Assembly: GCF_905115235.1 (NCBI RefSeq)
Contig: NC_051849.1
Coordinates: forward strand, 156,625,332-156,689,331
Length of the DNA: 64,000 nucleotides
Reading direction: 5' to 3'
DNA from: Hermetia illucens
Lineage: Eukaryota > Arthropoda > Insecta > Diptera > Stratiomyidae
Shown here: positions 1 through 13,700 of the stretch, one piece after another
How positions within the stretch are numbered: position 1 is the stretch's first letter
Layout: every line of letters begins with the position of its first letter
The notes under the pieces: model-generated
Database searches by the model: none
The model's input: the letters and a program-made list of their open reading frames with translations, nothing else
What the model was told of the DNA's origin: nothing
Translations under genes and position numbers: made by a program

Positions 1-24
1 ATGTTGCTATGACGTGGACATTAC

Positions 25-1219
25 CTGCTCTTGTTTCACAACGCCTTGTTGATACTTGTTGAACTTTGTTGCTTCTTGGTAAAGCTCATCCACACGCTCG
101 ATTAGACACCTCAGGTGATTCTCCAGAACGGAGGCTGTACCCAAGTCTAGGAAGCGGGTTCCCTCTTCTTCGGGCACCATTTCCCCCAACTCGCTCATCA
201 TAATATTAGTCAACGGCGAATTCTTAATAACAATTGGCACTTCCACGAACAAGTTTTCGTAGCTAATTTTCAATTGACGCAAAGCATCTGGAGTGAAATC
301 GTTGTCCTTGTACATAGCGATGGCCTGTGGCGTGAGACGGTAGGCCTTCAGCGTGAGGAAACCGCGTGCCGATTTCTGTGTGTCGTAGATAACAACCACG
401 GACTCTTCGATGCTTGTCTGGTAGTGGAATTGTGACTCCAACAAAGCCAAGTTCAAGAAGTTGCCGACATCCGCGCTTTGGTACCAGCCGACGTGGAAGT
501 GGTCGACATTTACACGACGTAATCGGCGCATCATAGCAAGCTGATACTCCTCTTCGTCCATGGTCTCGTCTCCACTTTTCGGGAATGGAAAACAGTTGGT
601 GATTTCCAGACGTTTGTCCACCACTAGACCGAGAAGAGCGCCCTGGGCCAAGTCCATGTTGCTCGACTCTTCGTGGCAATGTTTCACCATTTTCATAACA
701 GCCTGAAATGCAGGAAAATATAAGTATTACTACGAAAAATTTCAATGATGTGCGAGAAATAAAATCTGGTGGAATCTGTTAAATTTTGGAATTCCGATTG
801 ATTCCCAGTGTTCGAAACGAATCAATTGTGACGTCGCAAGACCAATAAAGTCCGTTTGGCGGAGTAAATACATTTCAAGTTTATTAGCTAATATGCACAA
901 AGTCCTCCTTTTTCAAATACATAAATCTCACGAAACTAATAAAATTGATATTCAAAGCGCGTCAGTCATTTTGCTTGTCAATATACTAGAATTCCCCCAT
1001 AAAGCATGCCGACATGTCAACTTCATTGTCGGGCCAGACCTTACCGAAAATCACAATCAAAATCTCACTTCTGCGAGCAGAAAATGAGTTAATTTTGATT
1101 TACAATAAATTAACAATATTTCAACTTCACTTTCAACTTACCAGGCCATCACATTGTACGTAACTTATTGTATTATCGACCTCCTGATTCCGACGTGCAT
1201 TGGCTCCACGATTCGCCAT
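25..1219 (-). CDS. eIF3h: Translation initiation factor eIF3 subunit h, 5' part of gene
   Basis: Two exons on the minus strand: 1142-1219 (26 codons, starting [18 protein letters not shown]) and 25-702 (226 codons). The intron between them is 439 bp with a GTAAGT donor and a TTTCAG acceptor. A second donor (GTAATG) follows position 25, so the gene runs off the left edge and about the last quarter of the protein is missing. The translation matches insect eIF3h (fly p40) nearly end to end, including [26 protein letters not shown] and TSIEESVVV. The family has an MPN fold (about residues 20-160) without the metal-binding JAMM residues. It is a structural subunit of the eIF3 complex, which loads the 40S ribosome for translation initiation in the cytoplasm. 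The reading frame is open and the splice sites are intact, so this is a functional gene. It is divergent from the ankyrin/SOCS gene. Confidence 0.95.
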
Positions 1220-1722
1220 TTTGACAGATCAAAAGAAAAAGAGAGACTGAAACCAAGTGAAGTTTGGAACGAAAGATGACGGCTATTACCTGAATTTTTG
1301 GATGTAGTAGGATTTACATTTATATGGTACCTAAAGAGATAGTTTGCCTTTGCAACTTTTGTAATGTTGGTCAGTCATGTATGCTGTAATCAATTGAAAA
1401 TGCAAATATTGATAACAGTAGGTAAATTTCATAAATCCCCCAATATTCGGTACCAACAGCTATTAAAAATTAGCCATGAGGCATTTCAACAGAAGTCGAG
1501 TGAGAGAAAAAATGTACCAAGTTAATCAGAATTTAAAACACGCAGTTTGGTTCCTGTATGTGCTTGATCTAAACAAACATCACAACTACCTTTTGAGAGT
1601 CACTGTTAGATGTAAACAAATGTCATTAGAGCCGCGATATGAAGATTTTGATAGTAGTGACCGAAGTTTTCCATTGTTTATAAACTAACCGGAGAAGAGT
1701 TTTGTGATTATTGGCGATTACC
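1220..1722. promoter_or_regulatory. Divergent intergenic region between eIF3h and the ankyrin/SOCS gene
   Basis: About 500 bp separates the two start codons, which point away from each other, so this stretch must hold both 5' UTRs and probably both promoters. I see no clear TATA box in the right place for either gene and no recognisable repeat. Assignment is from gene layout only. Confidence 0.5.
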
Positions 1723-4700
1723 ATGTCTGCCAAGTGGGATATAAACGAAAGACTGTACTGTTGCGTCGAGAAACGCGACCTGACAAATGTTCTGAAGCTG
1801 TTGGACGACGGTGCCAATGCGACGAAAGTGACCTCACACGGGCGCTCCGCCGTAGGCCAGGCAACGTTCAAGGGATTCCCCGAAATTCTGAATGCTCTGA
1901 TGAAGTCCTGTGAGGAAGAATATGACTCCTATGGAGGTGGTAAGTGCAGAGATGCTGGAAAAAGTCCTGAATTACCCGTTTGTGGATAGTTGTGTTGTCA
2001 CATTGTCTTCTTCTATTTTCTTGACCTAATGCAATTATAAGAGCAATTTATTCCCTTCCCCAGAGTAAGAAATATTGAAGATTTATTTCATTTGAATGAG
2101 TGCTATGTGGGTTTCTAACTATTCCGGAACAATCTGCTGTCCCTGTGTCAGCAAAAATTTGGTGGACAGTATGCACTATTTAGTTTTTATTTAAGATTGA
2201 TCTATGCTCTATGGTTTGAATTAGGAGGTACTTTGTTAGTCGAAATCTTAGAGTGAGAGATTATCTTAGAAGATATTTGCCGTTTTATTGGCTAAAATTA
2301 TTTGGTAATATGTACAAATAAGTATTTCGGGTACCAACTGTCCCCTTCTTCAGTATTTTGTCTCTCACAGCACACAGGAACATCGAGTTCCCCATGGAGA
2401 TCGAAAAGGAAGGGGAGATACCGTCCCTAGACTGAAAAATAATCCGGGAAAGATGGGCTTTGGAATGCGACATCTACAGGAAACCGACCCAGACACAACG
2501 ACCCATCGCATACACCTCAAACCACAATTTCCACCGTAAGCAGCATACAACTTTATGATACACAGGATGGTCACAATACGGTTCAATGAGAAGATGAGGA
2601 ATAAAGAAATGAACTACATTCTGGAAACTGTTAAGGCAAATGGAAACAACAGGGTCCTCATCGAAATTCGGATCAAAAAGGAGGCCTCAGCAGCAATTTT
2701 CACACACACATACAGAACCTAGGCAATGGATAACATTTACCTACTCGGGTCGAATGCAGAACAACAAAAGGCGGCTCCATAAACGTGGATTCCGGGTCAC
2801 CGGCCGACGCTGCGACAAGAACTAACCTGGAACCGTTTGACACATTACTTCGGTCTAACCCTCCCGCTCTCCCGGCTTTGGGAACCTTCAGGTCAGGGAA
2901 TTACTTTCGCCAACGGGAGGGGAGGAAGGGTTTTTAGTTCAGAGAACCCCTTACCATCCGATCCTTTCGCCGGTCGAGTTCAATCTTCTTCGCATTAAAA
3001 AGAGCCCGAATATAATGCGCTCTTCAGCATCTCTCTGACAATGATGTCTGAAAATAGCTCCCCTGTGTCTGCATAAAGCTGCGGACGGAAGCCACCCCAC
3101 CTTTTGCCAGAGAAAAAGATGTGTTCAGCGTCGTCCGCCATTCCATTGCAGAACACACAATCAGGAGACCGTACCTTCCCAATCCTGTGCAGGTAAGACT
3201 GAAAACCTCCATGTGCGCTTAGAAGTTGGGTACCATGGGTCTAAATTGTCGATGATCGGCGCAGTCCATTTGCCCCTTGGCTCATTTTGTCAAGAAAGTT
3301 GCCACTCGGTAAGGGTGCGTTGACGTTCTTCACGGGCGGCCACCTCTCTTAAGTTCTCGCCCTTACAACGGTAGATAGCTTTGCGCTCCTTGGCACAGAG
3401 TGCAATGGGGATCACTCCCGCGATCACTACTACCCCCGGTTCGGAGACGATGCGATAAGCAGATCCCACTCGCAAAGCTCCCGCCTCTGCACTTGGGGAA
3501 GTCGCTTAAGATTTACCTCTTTGTCGCTTGCGATGCACCTCCGCGCCATAGAGCGGAACCCCATTGCTCCCCCGTTGCTCCCATAAGGAGACATCTCCTA
3601 GTAGATATAGGGCCCCCAACATTCGCCATTAGCCGACTCAAGGCCGCGACTCCAGCTGCAGCCCTGTCCGCTGCTGCTTTGATTTGCTGGAAGAAGCTCA
3701 TCTTCGAGTCGTATTAAGTATTTAACCACTGGTTTTGACTCTATAGTCAACTCGCCATCGCATCAATATGCCAAGTCTGCTTTGCGCCTCCTTTGGCGGG
3801 CAGGGAGCGGTCTTTCAAATAATCCCTCAATATCTGCAAGAGATAGCTTGGCATGTGAAATGAGTTTTCTAATGTGCCTAGCATATCTATCCATCTTACG
3901 GAATTGAAGGCATCTTTGACACCACGCGTTATGAAGAGCACTATCCGTCGAGATCGGCGGCTGTGTGCCTCGGCTCGATGAACCGCATCTACCACCTCCA
4001 TAACAGCATCCACTGTTGATCTCCCTGTTCTGAACCCGAACCGCCTTGAGGATAAGTCCCCAGCAGAGCGAATCGCTTCAGCGAGTCTACTCCTAATGAG
4101 CTTTTTAAGCACTTTCCCGGCCGTGTTAAGCATACACAGTGGTCGTTGGCGGAACCCTAGGGTATTAGCACACATAAAGCAGGCCGAATCTGCTAAAAAT
4201 AAGAATAACCCACACATAAAGTCCTTGGTGGCCAGATATATAATATTGAAGAAGGGACAGTTGGTCCCCGAAATTCGCATTTAAATATATTACCAAATAC
4301 TTTTAGTCAATAAAGAGGGAACATATTTTCTATGGCAATCTCTCATTCTATTCTCTGTGTTTACGGTCAAAGGGTAGTATACGTCCCAGGGCGAAACGTG
4401 GATTGGTATATACGATAGAGCATAAAATCTGGGAGACGCTTGCTGAACTAACACCAAAAGCTCTACTCCAAACCCTATCTCGACCTCCACGTGTTGGTCG
4501 CTGGGAGTTCTTTCTTAAAGAAAAACTACAGGCGGAGAGGGATGATGGCGAGTCTCCCACTGGTCCTCTAGGTTAGGGGTTGGGTAGGGTTGACAACCTT
4601 ACACGGAAAATCGATGTTACGAAGCCACAGAAGGAGGAAGGACAGTATGGGCTTTAAAACGACGAACCCGGCAATGACAACGGAATAAAGTTTTCCGCAT

Positions 4701-7700
4701 TTTCTCATTGAACGTGCGCTTTCTGTACAGAACGAAAGCGGCTGAACAGTCATCTAATATCCTGTCCTAATATAAGGCTGATGTAGTAGCGCTGCAAGAG
4801 ATACGCTGGAGAAGAGCCGCTACACTACTGCGGCCATCCAGTAAACCCTGAGCACATGGTAAGTTTCTTAGTCAGCCAAAAAAATAAACCTGTTGTTATT
4901 GGCTTTGAAAATATAAGCGAAAGGCTATGCACTCTGCGTGCGCGAGGCAAATTTAGAAATATAAGCCTCATAAACATCTACGCCCCTACAGAGGACACTG
5001 CAGAGTCGGAGAAGAATACCTTTTACGAAGCAGTTGAGCGGACCCTCGAAGTCTGTCCTAAGTATGATATCAAAATGATACTTCAAGCCCGTATTCAGGC
5101 GATACGTCAGCTCGAATTACAACACGACCTAAAATTCCCTCTGGCAATCAGGTGTGAGTGGACACTGAAGTCATTTACAATACAGCACCTGTTAAGTGGT
5201 GAAATCGAAATGTGTAAAAAGCTAAAACTGAGACAAAATATGAGCTCTATGTCTCTCACTTATTTCGTATTCGGAATGTGCAATGAGAGTTAAAGTGTCT
5301 TCGACTCATTGATTATCAATGCGCAATCGGATGAAAACTATGTAATAATTGTCGTGGAAGAGGTTTAGTTAAAAGTGTAGGACGAGCATGGTAACACGCA
5401 ATTAGTAGACGTACTAACTTGTTGCAAATGAGAAAATTGGGAACAGATCTCGACGGAGATCTTTCAATAATACATGTGTGTGTGAAAACAGGTTTAGCTT
5501 GAAACCCTTCCACTTGTCCAGTTTTACGCTTTAAGATAAGAAAGGATCTCAATCGGAGATACGCCGTGAAAAAGTTAGATAAAAGAAGATTATACAAGAG
5601 TGAAGATCTCGGTCGGATATCGAGCACGAAATAAAGACAAATTGACGGATTTCTTTTCTTTTAATATTTGTGCGTTTAATTACTTTACAGCACCTATAGG
5701 GGAAAAATGGATGCCGCAATAACCGCAGCTAACAAATGTCCTGGAGATGAAGCATCAACAAATGATCTTCACAACCACCTGAAGAGCGTTATCATTGATA
5801 CAGCCACAAAAATACTTGGCCTCAGCAGCAAGAAAAGTCGGAACGGCTGGTTCGACGATGAATGTAAATTAGCAACGGGACGGAATAATGCTGCATACCG
5901 AGTGATGTTGCATTCTCTCTCTCTCTCTGCACGAACTCCGTCCGGGAAAGCGACTTCACGGAAAGAAAAAGGAAGCTTGGGAGGACCAACAAGTGTGTGA
6001 ACTCGAAAAGTACAGGGACGAAAGTTTTACCAACAAGTCAGCAGGATGAAGCTTTATACATCTCCATGCTCATCCTGCCGAGACAAAGAGGGAAAGCCGA
6101 TTTCCGACAGATTGGGCATATTGAAGCGATGGGTTGAGTATTTTGATGAGCTGCTCAACAACCAAAGTATCGGCGAGTTCCCGCCAACTGAAGACGACGG
6201 ATAAATGCTGCCACCACCCAGCATAGAAGAAAAAGCTCGTGCAATCCACCGGCTTAAACATCATAAGTCGCCAGAAGCCGATGGAATTACAGCCGAATTG
6301 GTTAAATGTGGAGGCGACTAACTACACCAAGTGGTTCATCAACTTATACTTAAGGTGTGGGTTAGCGAATTGGCAACGACGATTGGCAACGAGGCATTAT
6401 CTGTCCCATACATACATCACGCAGTGCAGCAATTATAGAGATGTCACGTTGCTGAGTACTATCTATAAGATATTCTCCGCTATATTGCTAGGCCAGATAG
6501 CCCCATATACCCAGACCAAAGAGGCTTCACTCCAGGCAAATCAGCAACAATTCAGATCAGTTGCATCATCTTTTCGTCGACTTTAAAGCCGGCTATGACA
6601 GCATAGCCAGAGCAAAACTTTAACACGACCAGGAGAGAATTCGGTATCCCGACGAAATTGATAACACTGACTAGGCTGACCCTGATCAATGTACGAAGCC
6701 AGATATAAGCAGCAGGATCACTCTCAAGACCATTCAACATCAACAACGGTCTAAGACAAGAGGACGTCCTATCGTGCGCCCTCTTTAACCTGACCTGGAG
6801 AAAGTTAATCGCGATGCAGATCTAAACGTGATTGGTACCATCCTCTTCAGGTCCATCCAACTACTGACCTACGGTGACGATATTGACATTATGGGAAGAA
6901 CAATCCGAGATGTATAGTCTACCTTGGGCTATGATCTTGCAGTCTTCATGTATTCCTTGAAGACCTCGGTTCATAGCAAAAAAACTGCGAACTCTTGGCC
7001 GCTTTCGAGAGAAGATTCCTCCGAAGAATTTTTGGCCCCCTACATGAGGATGGACGATTCCGGAGCCTTTTGCTAAGCATCCTAGATTTTGTTTCCCTCT
7101 CCACCACAGTGGCCAGGTACCCGAAGTAGTTCCACCTTATTTAATCTGGAGATAGACTTCAAACGGTTTCTGCATTCCTCACCGATTTTCGAGGTGATCA
7201 AAGCACTACTCAGCGCCCTCAATGCAGCCTGGCTATCACTGCCGATTGCGATGGGCCTGCTCTTCAACCATTTGTCAATCACCTAATTCGCCCCCCTTAG
7301 GATCGCATATACTTCGGCTTGAAAACTCGTGGCATATTGTCTCACTTTTCGTTTTTATTCCAGGGGTAGACTCCGACTCTAAAGCCCTGTTCTGTTTTTG
7401 AGCCATCGGTGTAGAAGATTACTGCCACGCAATCCTCAGGGACTTCCCAGTTCTCTTTACGTTTCCGGGTAACTTCGAATCTTCTACCAAACACATGTAT
7501 TGGAACGAGGGAATCAGAAAGCATTGTAAGATCTGAATTCAGTTTTGCTAGCAACACTTCCAATTCTCTCTCTCGTGAAGAACTAGCCTTCGGTATTTGT
7601 GTAAATAATACCATTGTGGTTTTATTTGGATTAACTGAAAGTCCATGCCTGAGGCACCAACTGTCCATCAAATCAACGGCACATTGTATATTTCTACACA

Positions 7701-10700
7701 TCGTTCCAAGACCTCGATCAACAGCAAGCACAGCCACGTCATCAATATAAGCTTGAGTGTGTATTGGCAAATTTGGCAGTTCGCATAATAGTGAGTCGAT
7801 CAGCATACTTCACAAAAGTGGCGATAGCCTCCAATTGCATCCTCTATCTTTGAAATCAAAAAATGAAAAGCAGACTCACAGGGCCTTCCACGCTGGTGAG
7901 CATGTTGGTTTTCATTAAGTGGGTGCGAACTAAGCACCTTCCCACGAATGTGGCGCTCAATCAGTCTCCAAAACTTTCAGCAAAAAAAAAGTTAAACTGA
8001 TTTGTCTGAAGTTCTTTGGATGAGAATAGTCATTTATCCCTGGCTTCGGTATGAAGACTACCTTAACCTTCTGCCAAGAGGTAGGCACATAACCCAAAGC
8101 AAGACATGCTAGAAAAATATTTCTTAGCAATCGCTCTAAGTGTTCCATACCTTCTTTTAGCATTGCTGGGTAGATGTCATTCATGCCAGGTGCTTTGAAA
8201 TGCTCAAAGGACAGTGTGTCAACTCTCACTTTTCCATTGGTAACAACCGCTTTCGTAATTTTCCAGTTCACTTTGTGTGTTGAAAGAGTTGCAAGAACCG
8301 TTAATTCTTTCCCTTCCTCTTCTCTCACCAGTTCTTCCAGAGATCGTGCAAGTACCGTCGGGTTTTCTAAGAGAGTCCAACTTGGCCGACTCATTTCTTT
8401 TAAGGACTTTGCATAGCCTTGAAGTCTTTCTTTCGTATTCCAGAGACTTTTTTTAGAGCGTACTATGAGGACATAGTACGCTCTAAGAAAGTCTCGTTTC
8501 GAACACTTAACGAGCCTCTTATATTCACGAGGCGAGTTCTGGAACTGAACTTGAACTTGAACTTTTTCCAATCCGTTTTCCTAGGGTTCCGTCTTTGTAT
8601 TACAGGCCGTCCTCCCGGAACAGTCAGATAGAATTCCAGGTATCGGTGATCTATCTGTAATCAACTCTATCACCTTTGAAGTACAGATTGTTAGATCAAT
8701 TACTTCACTTCTTCTCGGGCCCACGAACGTAGGGGCGAACCCTACGTTTGTAGTAATAAAACCAGTTGAAGTGATGAAATGAAATAGCTTCTCTCCTCTT
8801 GGATTGCATTTGCTATTGCCCCAAAAAATATGTTGAGTGTTTGTATTAAGAGTTCGAGAACACTTGGTACTATATCCCTTAGTTCTGGCAATGGCAGTAC
8901 AAAGCCAGCACTGAAGAAGGACACATGTTGTGCCCGAAACACTTGTCCGCAATTCTTGAAAAAAAAACAAATCTATAGTTAAACTGGAAACTTTTCCTTT
9001 TAATAGTTTTGCTTAAAAAGAACGATAGGTACTAATTTTATTACTTCTTTTCGTTTACTTCTCTTGGAAGGCAGTGTTGGAGGTTTGCCTGGTCCTTTGA
9101 AATTCCATGCTACCAAAATAATTAATGCCCTAACCAAATGTATCTTTGTTTCCTATTTCCCATCAAGATAAATTATTATTTCAGGTACCCCGAAAAGAGC
9201 CCGCACCGAACAATCTATAGAACGAACTCCCGATGGAATGGATGGCCTACAATGGGACGATGAAATCCAATTGAATGGAAATACACCAGACGATGAATGG
9301 TCACAACTGTACAGATACTATGCCCGGATGTTCGAACAAACGGGAGAAATTCTAGCCAACACCGTTCGACTTAAAGACCCTCACTGCCTGGATGCATATC
9401 ACAAAGCACCCATACACTATGCTGCCGCTCTTGGTCATGTTGAATGTTTAGAAATTTTATTGGAACATGGCTCACCTATCGACGTTCCCACACAAAATGG
9501 GGTTACACCTTTGCATTTAGCGGTGAAAAGTCCAGCGATAGTCGATATCTTGCTGAAAAAGAAAGCCGATCCCAATCAAAAGGCTTACAATACAGGAGAG
9601 ACCGCACTACATGTTGCTGCGAGAATGGCAGATGACGTTCGTGTGGTAAGTAAAAATTTGTAGTTTTTGTTATTTTGTCGTCATTTATCGAATGGTACTT
9701 AGTGCCTGTGGGTCTTGGAAATTATATTCCCAAGAATTTTATAGATCACGTTCTTGTGCAGATATGCGTCGTTCAATGCATTAAATGTTATTAAATGATT
9801 AGTCGCAAGTCGATTATTCTTATTTTCTGGTGGCAAACATGGGCATATGTCGCTTATCATCGCATCTGATAGGAAATTAATATAAGGATCTACTTGGAAA
9901 GTTCAGCACCATTGTACGAAGGTTTGAAAAAAGAATTGAAAGAAGGGGTCTTAATTAGTTTCGTGTATGTACTTAACTAGCATACCAGCGAATTTAAGGG
10001 TGATCCAATAATCTTTCTCTGTTGGTGTGAAACGGCTTGACAGAAGACGAAAGCGCAAATCTACACCGATTTCTCGTATATGTCAATATATACGTATATC
10101 AATTATAGCCTCTTTAAATTATTGCACAGTATGACGCTCATCTCTAAAACGATTTTGTCACCATGTCTAACTTTGCCACCACCACCAGATATCGACTGGA
10201 ATATAAGGAGTGACGGTTCAAAGGGTTTAAGGTGATTGCCTGTGTAAGTATAAACTCATGATCTCTTGCGGGCACGGATTACAGCCTCGCTGTGAATGTT
10301 GGATGTCGGTGTATATTGAGTGCAGGCGCAGCAGCTAGCGATATGGGCAGGACCACAAAGACTATGAAACTCCTACAAGGTAGTTTGATCATCGCAATGA
10401 GGTCGTTTTGAGAACACACCGACAGAAGAAGTTAGTCTTCTGAAAAGAGAGGTGGCAGTGAAAAGAAATTGCGAAAGTTGAAGGAGGATAACTATGAAAT
10501 CTGCGCACGGTTGTTGGCTGCCAACTTAACTCTTCGGTATCCTGATGGACACGACACGGAAGAAAACTGAACCGATGATTCAGTGGCGATTGCAGGTTTC
10601 CTTACTTGCTTAGAAGTTTCTTGCAATGACGAAATCTACACTCATCAAACCGCTTGCTCGTTACAGTGTACTTGTATGATAGGATATTGCCCGGCATTAT

Positions 10701-13700
10701 CACCTACACGCCTGCAGCACGCATGGGTGTGTCAATCACCAGTAACGACACTAGTGCAGTGAACTGCGCTAAATTGACACTCACGCTGAAATTGGGTGTA
10801 GGGATGATTCCAATCTACAGAAAAATGTTCCTAAGTGAAAGGATTGGAGGAAAGGATACATCAAAACTGGTCCCGAAAATGTACGTGATTTAACCACTAA
10901 GCCCAGTTAGTTCCTCAAACATTGTAGAAGCAGGTCGGGAAACCGTAAGCTGGATGCTTCAAGGTTTTGTGTATTTCTTTTATGAAGACATTTAAATGTG
11001 TCCTTGTTCCATTAGTACGTAGCACGTAATATACGCCAGACAGCTTTTAGGGATATCGAATTGGTGGACCTCGGCACAAAACCGGGATGTCTGGAGTTCC
11101 TTATTAAGGCAGGCCTAGACCGGATACCGGTTGTTGCGCCGTTGATGATGACGTAAGATATGTGTATATTATGTGAGAATATCAACTTTCAAGTGATATT
11201 GACATTCAAAGTCTTGAATTTGCAAGGAAGTGACAACTTTGACACATTGGTGCTAGGATGAACTTAAGGGGGTCTCTGCAGCCAATCACTCAAAATTATA
11301 GGAATATACTATTATTACCGTACTACTCCGCATAAACGAGGAGTGCCTGGAGGCACTGAAAAAGGCCGATTACAAAGTGTGGTTCGGAGTCAGGTATGCC
11401 AAAGTAAAAGTGTTCCGCTCCGCAAAACCGGACGACGACCTTGACCCAATCGACGCCGCCAACGAGCTGTTGGAGGAGATGACGATCGACGGTCCGACGG
11501 GGGCTGTCGAACCCCCCACGAAAGCAGATCATGCTGAGGGTAACGCAGATAAATCTGCAGCACTCGAAGTGTGCCTCGGCTAATCTGCTCGTCTTCCTCT
11601 TAGAGGAAGACATCGACATCGCATTAATACAGGAGCCCTGGGTCGGAAGCGACCGAACCATCAAAGGGCTCCAAAACAAATATTTTAATCTATTCCACAG
11701 CACAGGAGACGCTGATCAGGCTAAACCTAGAGCATGTATTCTTGCGAGGAAGAGTCTGCACGCTTTTCTGTGCCCGGACCTGAGTTCCAGTGACCTAGTT
11801 GTGGTCAAGCTGGAGCAGGTGGGGGCAGAGAACGTGTATATTTCCTCGGCGTACATGGCTCACGACCGATCAGCTCCACCACAAGAACTACAACATCTGA
11901 TGAACACCATAACACCAAAGAAAGCCAACCTGCTGATAGGCTGCGACGCAAATGCAAGGCATACGCTTTGGGGCAGCTCTGAAATCAACGAAAGGGGTGA
12001 GTCATTCTTTGATTTTATTATTACTTCAAATTTATCGGTGTGTAACAGGGGCAGTACACCAACCTTTCATTTCCCCTGCTCGGAGAACTGTGACGGTTGG
12101 GAAGAGGTCCTTGATATCACCCTAATAACCGACAACGGGATTCTTAGGGTGGAGGACTGGAGAGTGTCTGACCAGAGATCCTTCTCTGACCACAGTTGGA
12201 TACTCTTCAGTCTAGATCTCGCCGCAGAGATCCCCAAGCCCTTTAGAGACCCCAGGAGGATCGACTGGAGAAAGTTTGGTCAGGTAATTAAGAACAAACT
12301 CTCCGGTGCGCAAATTGGTAGGATTGGCACGACAGACGAACTGGAGTCAAAGGTCGGGGCTCTGGAGAAGGCTTTTGTTACCGCCTTCAAAGTCTCGTGC
12401 CCTGCTAAGTACAGCAAAAAGACCCTGCCACCGTGGTGGAACGAAGATCTCTCTAGTCTCAGGAAGTTGACCAGAGAAATCTTCAACATCTGCTACAGGC
12501 AAAAATACTGGCAGCCATACAAGGACTGCCTAAAGAAGTACAAGTCGGCCATCAGGACCGCCAAGAGGCGGTCTTGGCTAGACTATTGTCAGAACATTGA
12601 AAGCACTAGTGAATCCGCGAGGCTCAATAAGATTCTGTCCAAGGAACATAAGAGTCCATCCTTCCTTAAAAAGTCGGAAGGCTCCTGGACGGAATCTTCT
12701 AGTGAAACCTTGGAGCTGCTGGTGCAAACGCACTTTCCCTCCAGCGAGGAGGACTGTGAGTCAGAACCTCGCCTGGAGGGTTTGCGGCAACCCCAGCTGT
12801 GCGAGACTATCAAATCGGTAATTACCGGGGATAGGATCGGCTGGGCTATAAACAGCTTCTCCGCATACAAATCTCCGGGCCCAGATGGCATAATGCCAGT
12901 CATGCTACAGAAGCAGCAGGAAAGGGTTGTGCCGTGGCTTGTTGAGATTTACCGGAGCTGCATCACTTTAGGATACGTACCGCAGTCCTGGAGGCGCGCA
13001 CGGGTGGTTTTCATACCGAAAGCGGGCAGGCGCGGTCATGAGTCCGCGAAGGACTTTCGACCAATCAGTCTGACCTCTTTCGTGCTGAAGACCCTAGAAC
13101 GCGTCCTGGACATTCACTTAAGGACGACTATGGAGAGAACGCCTTTCTCCAAGTCCCAGCATGCCTACCTCAAAGGAAAATCCACAGAAACCGCCCTCCA
13201 CGAGGTAATTGGCACGGTTGAGCGGTCGCTGCAGTACAAGCAGTATACCCTTGCTGCCTTCTTGGATATAGAAGGAGCCTTCAACAACGTCAGTACCAAC
13301 GCCATCAAGGAAGCCTTGACCGGTATTGGATTGGAGGGGTATCTCACGCATTGGATTATATCCATGCTGAGTACCAGGATAATCCAATCCGATCTGGGAG
13401 GCAACCACTTGACCAGAGCTGTGAACAGAGGCACGCCCCAGGGTGGTGCTATCTCACCGGTGCTCTGGTTAATAGTAATGGACAAAATTTTACGTACTTT
13501 AGACAGTAGCGGGGTGAAGGTGGTGGCGTATGCCGACGACTTGGTGATACTAGTATCTGGGATGTTTCTGTCCATTATGAGCGACATTATGGAAGGAGCG
13601 TTGCGAAAGGTGTGCCTGTGGGCCGCAAGATGCGGACTCAGCATAAACCCAACCAAAACGCAACTGATGCTATTCACCACCAAGACAAGGATACCTGAAT

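Larger units (their letters stand above)
7060..8970 (-). mobile_element. Loa/I-like LINE with RNase H, family B copy 1
   Basis: Minus-strand order from 8970 down: endonuclease tail (NPRGEKLFHFITSTGF, then FAPTFVGPRRSEVIDLTICT), linker and RT fingers (KAPGMNDIYPAMLKEGMEHL; LGYVPTSWQKVKVVFIPKPG), RT palm and thumb (AYIDDVAVLAVDRGLGTMC; LSVNPNKTTMVLFT), and RNase H (VIFYTDGSKTEQGFRVGVYP; GSDSQAALRALSSALI; RVPGHCGGEGN). An RNase H after RT is typical of the I and Loa groups. In place of the usual YADD, the palm motif here reads YIDD. Several frame breaks and a missing section between about 7800 and 7960 make it inactive. Confidence 0.8.

Noticed and set aside
3400-3717. 105-codon plus-strand frame
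   Set aside because: Shadow of the minus-strand R1-type LINE.
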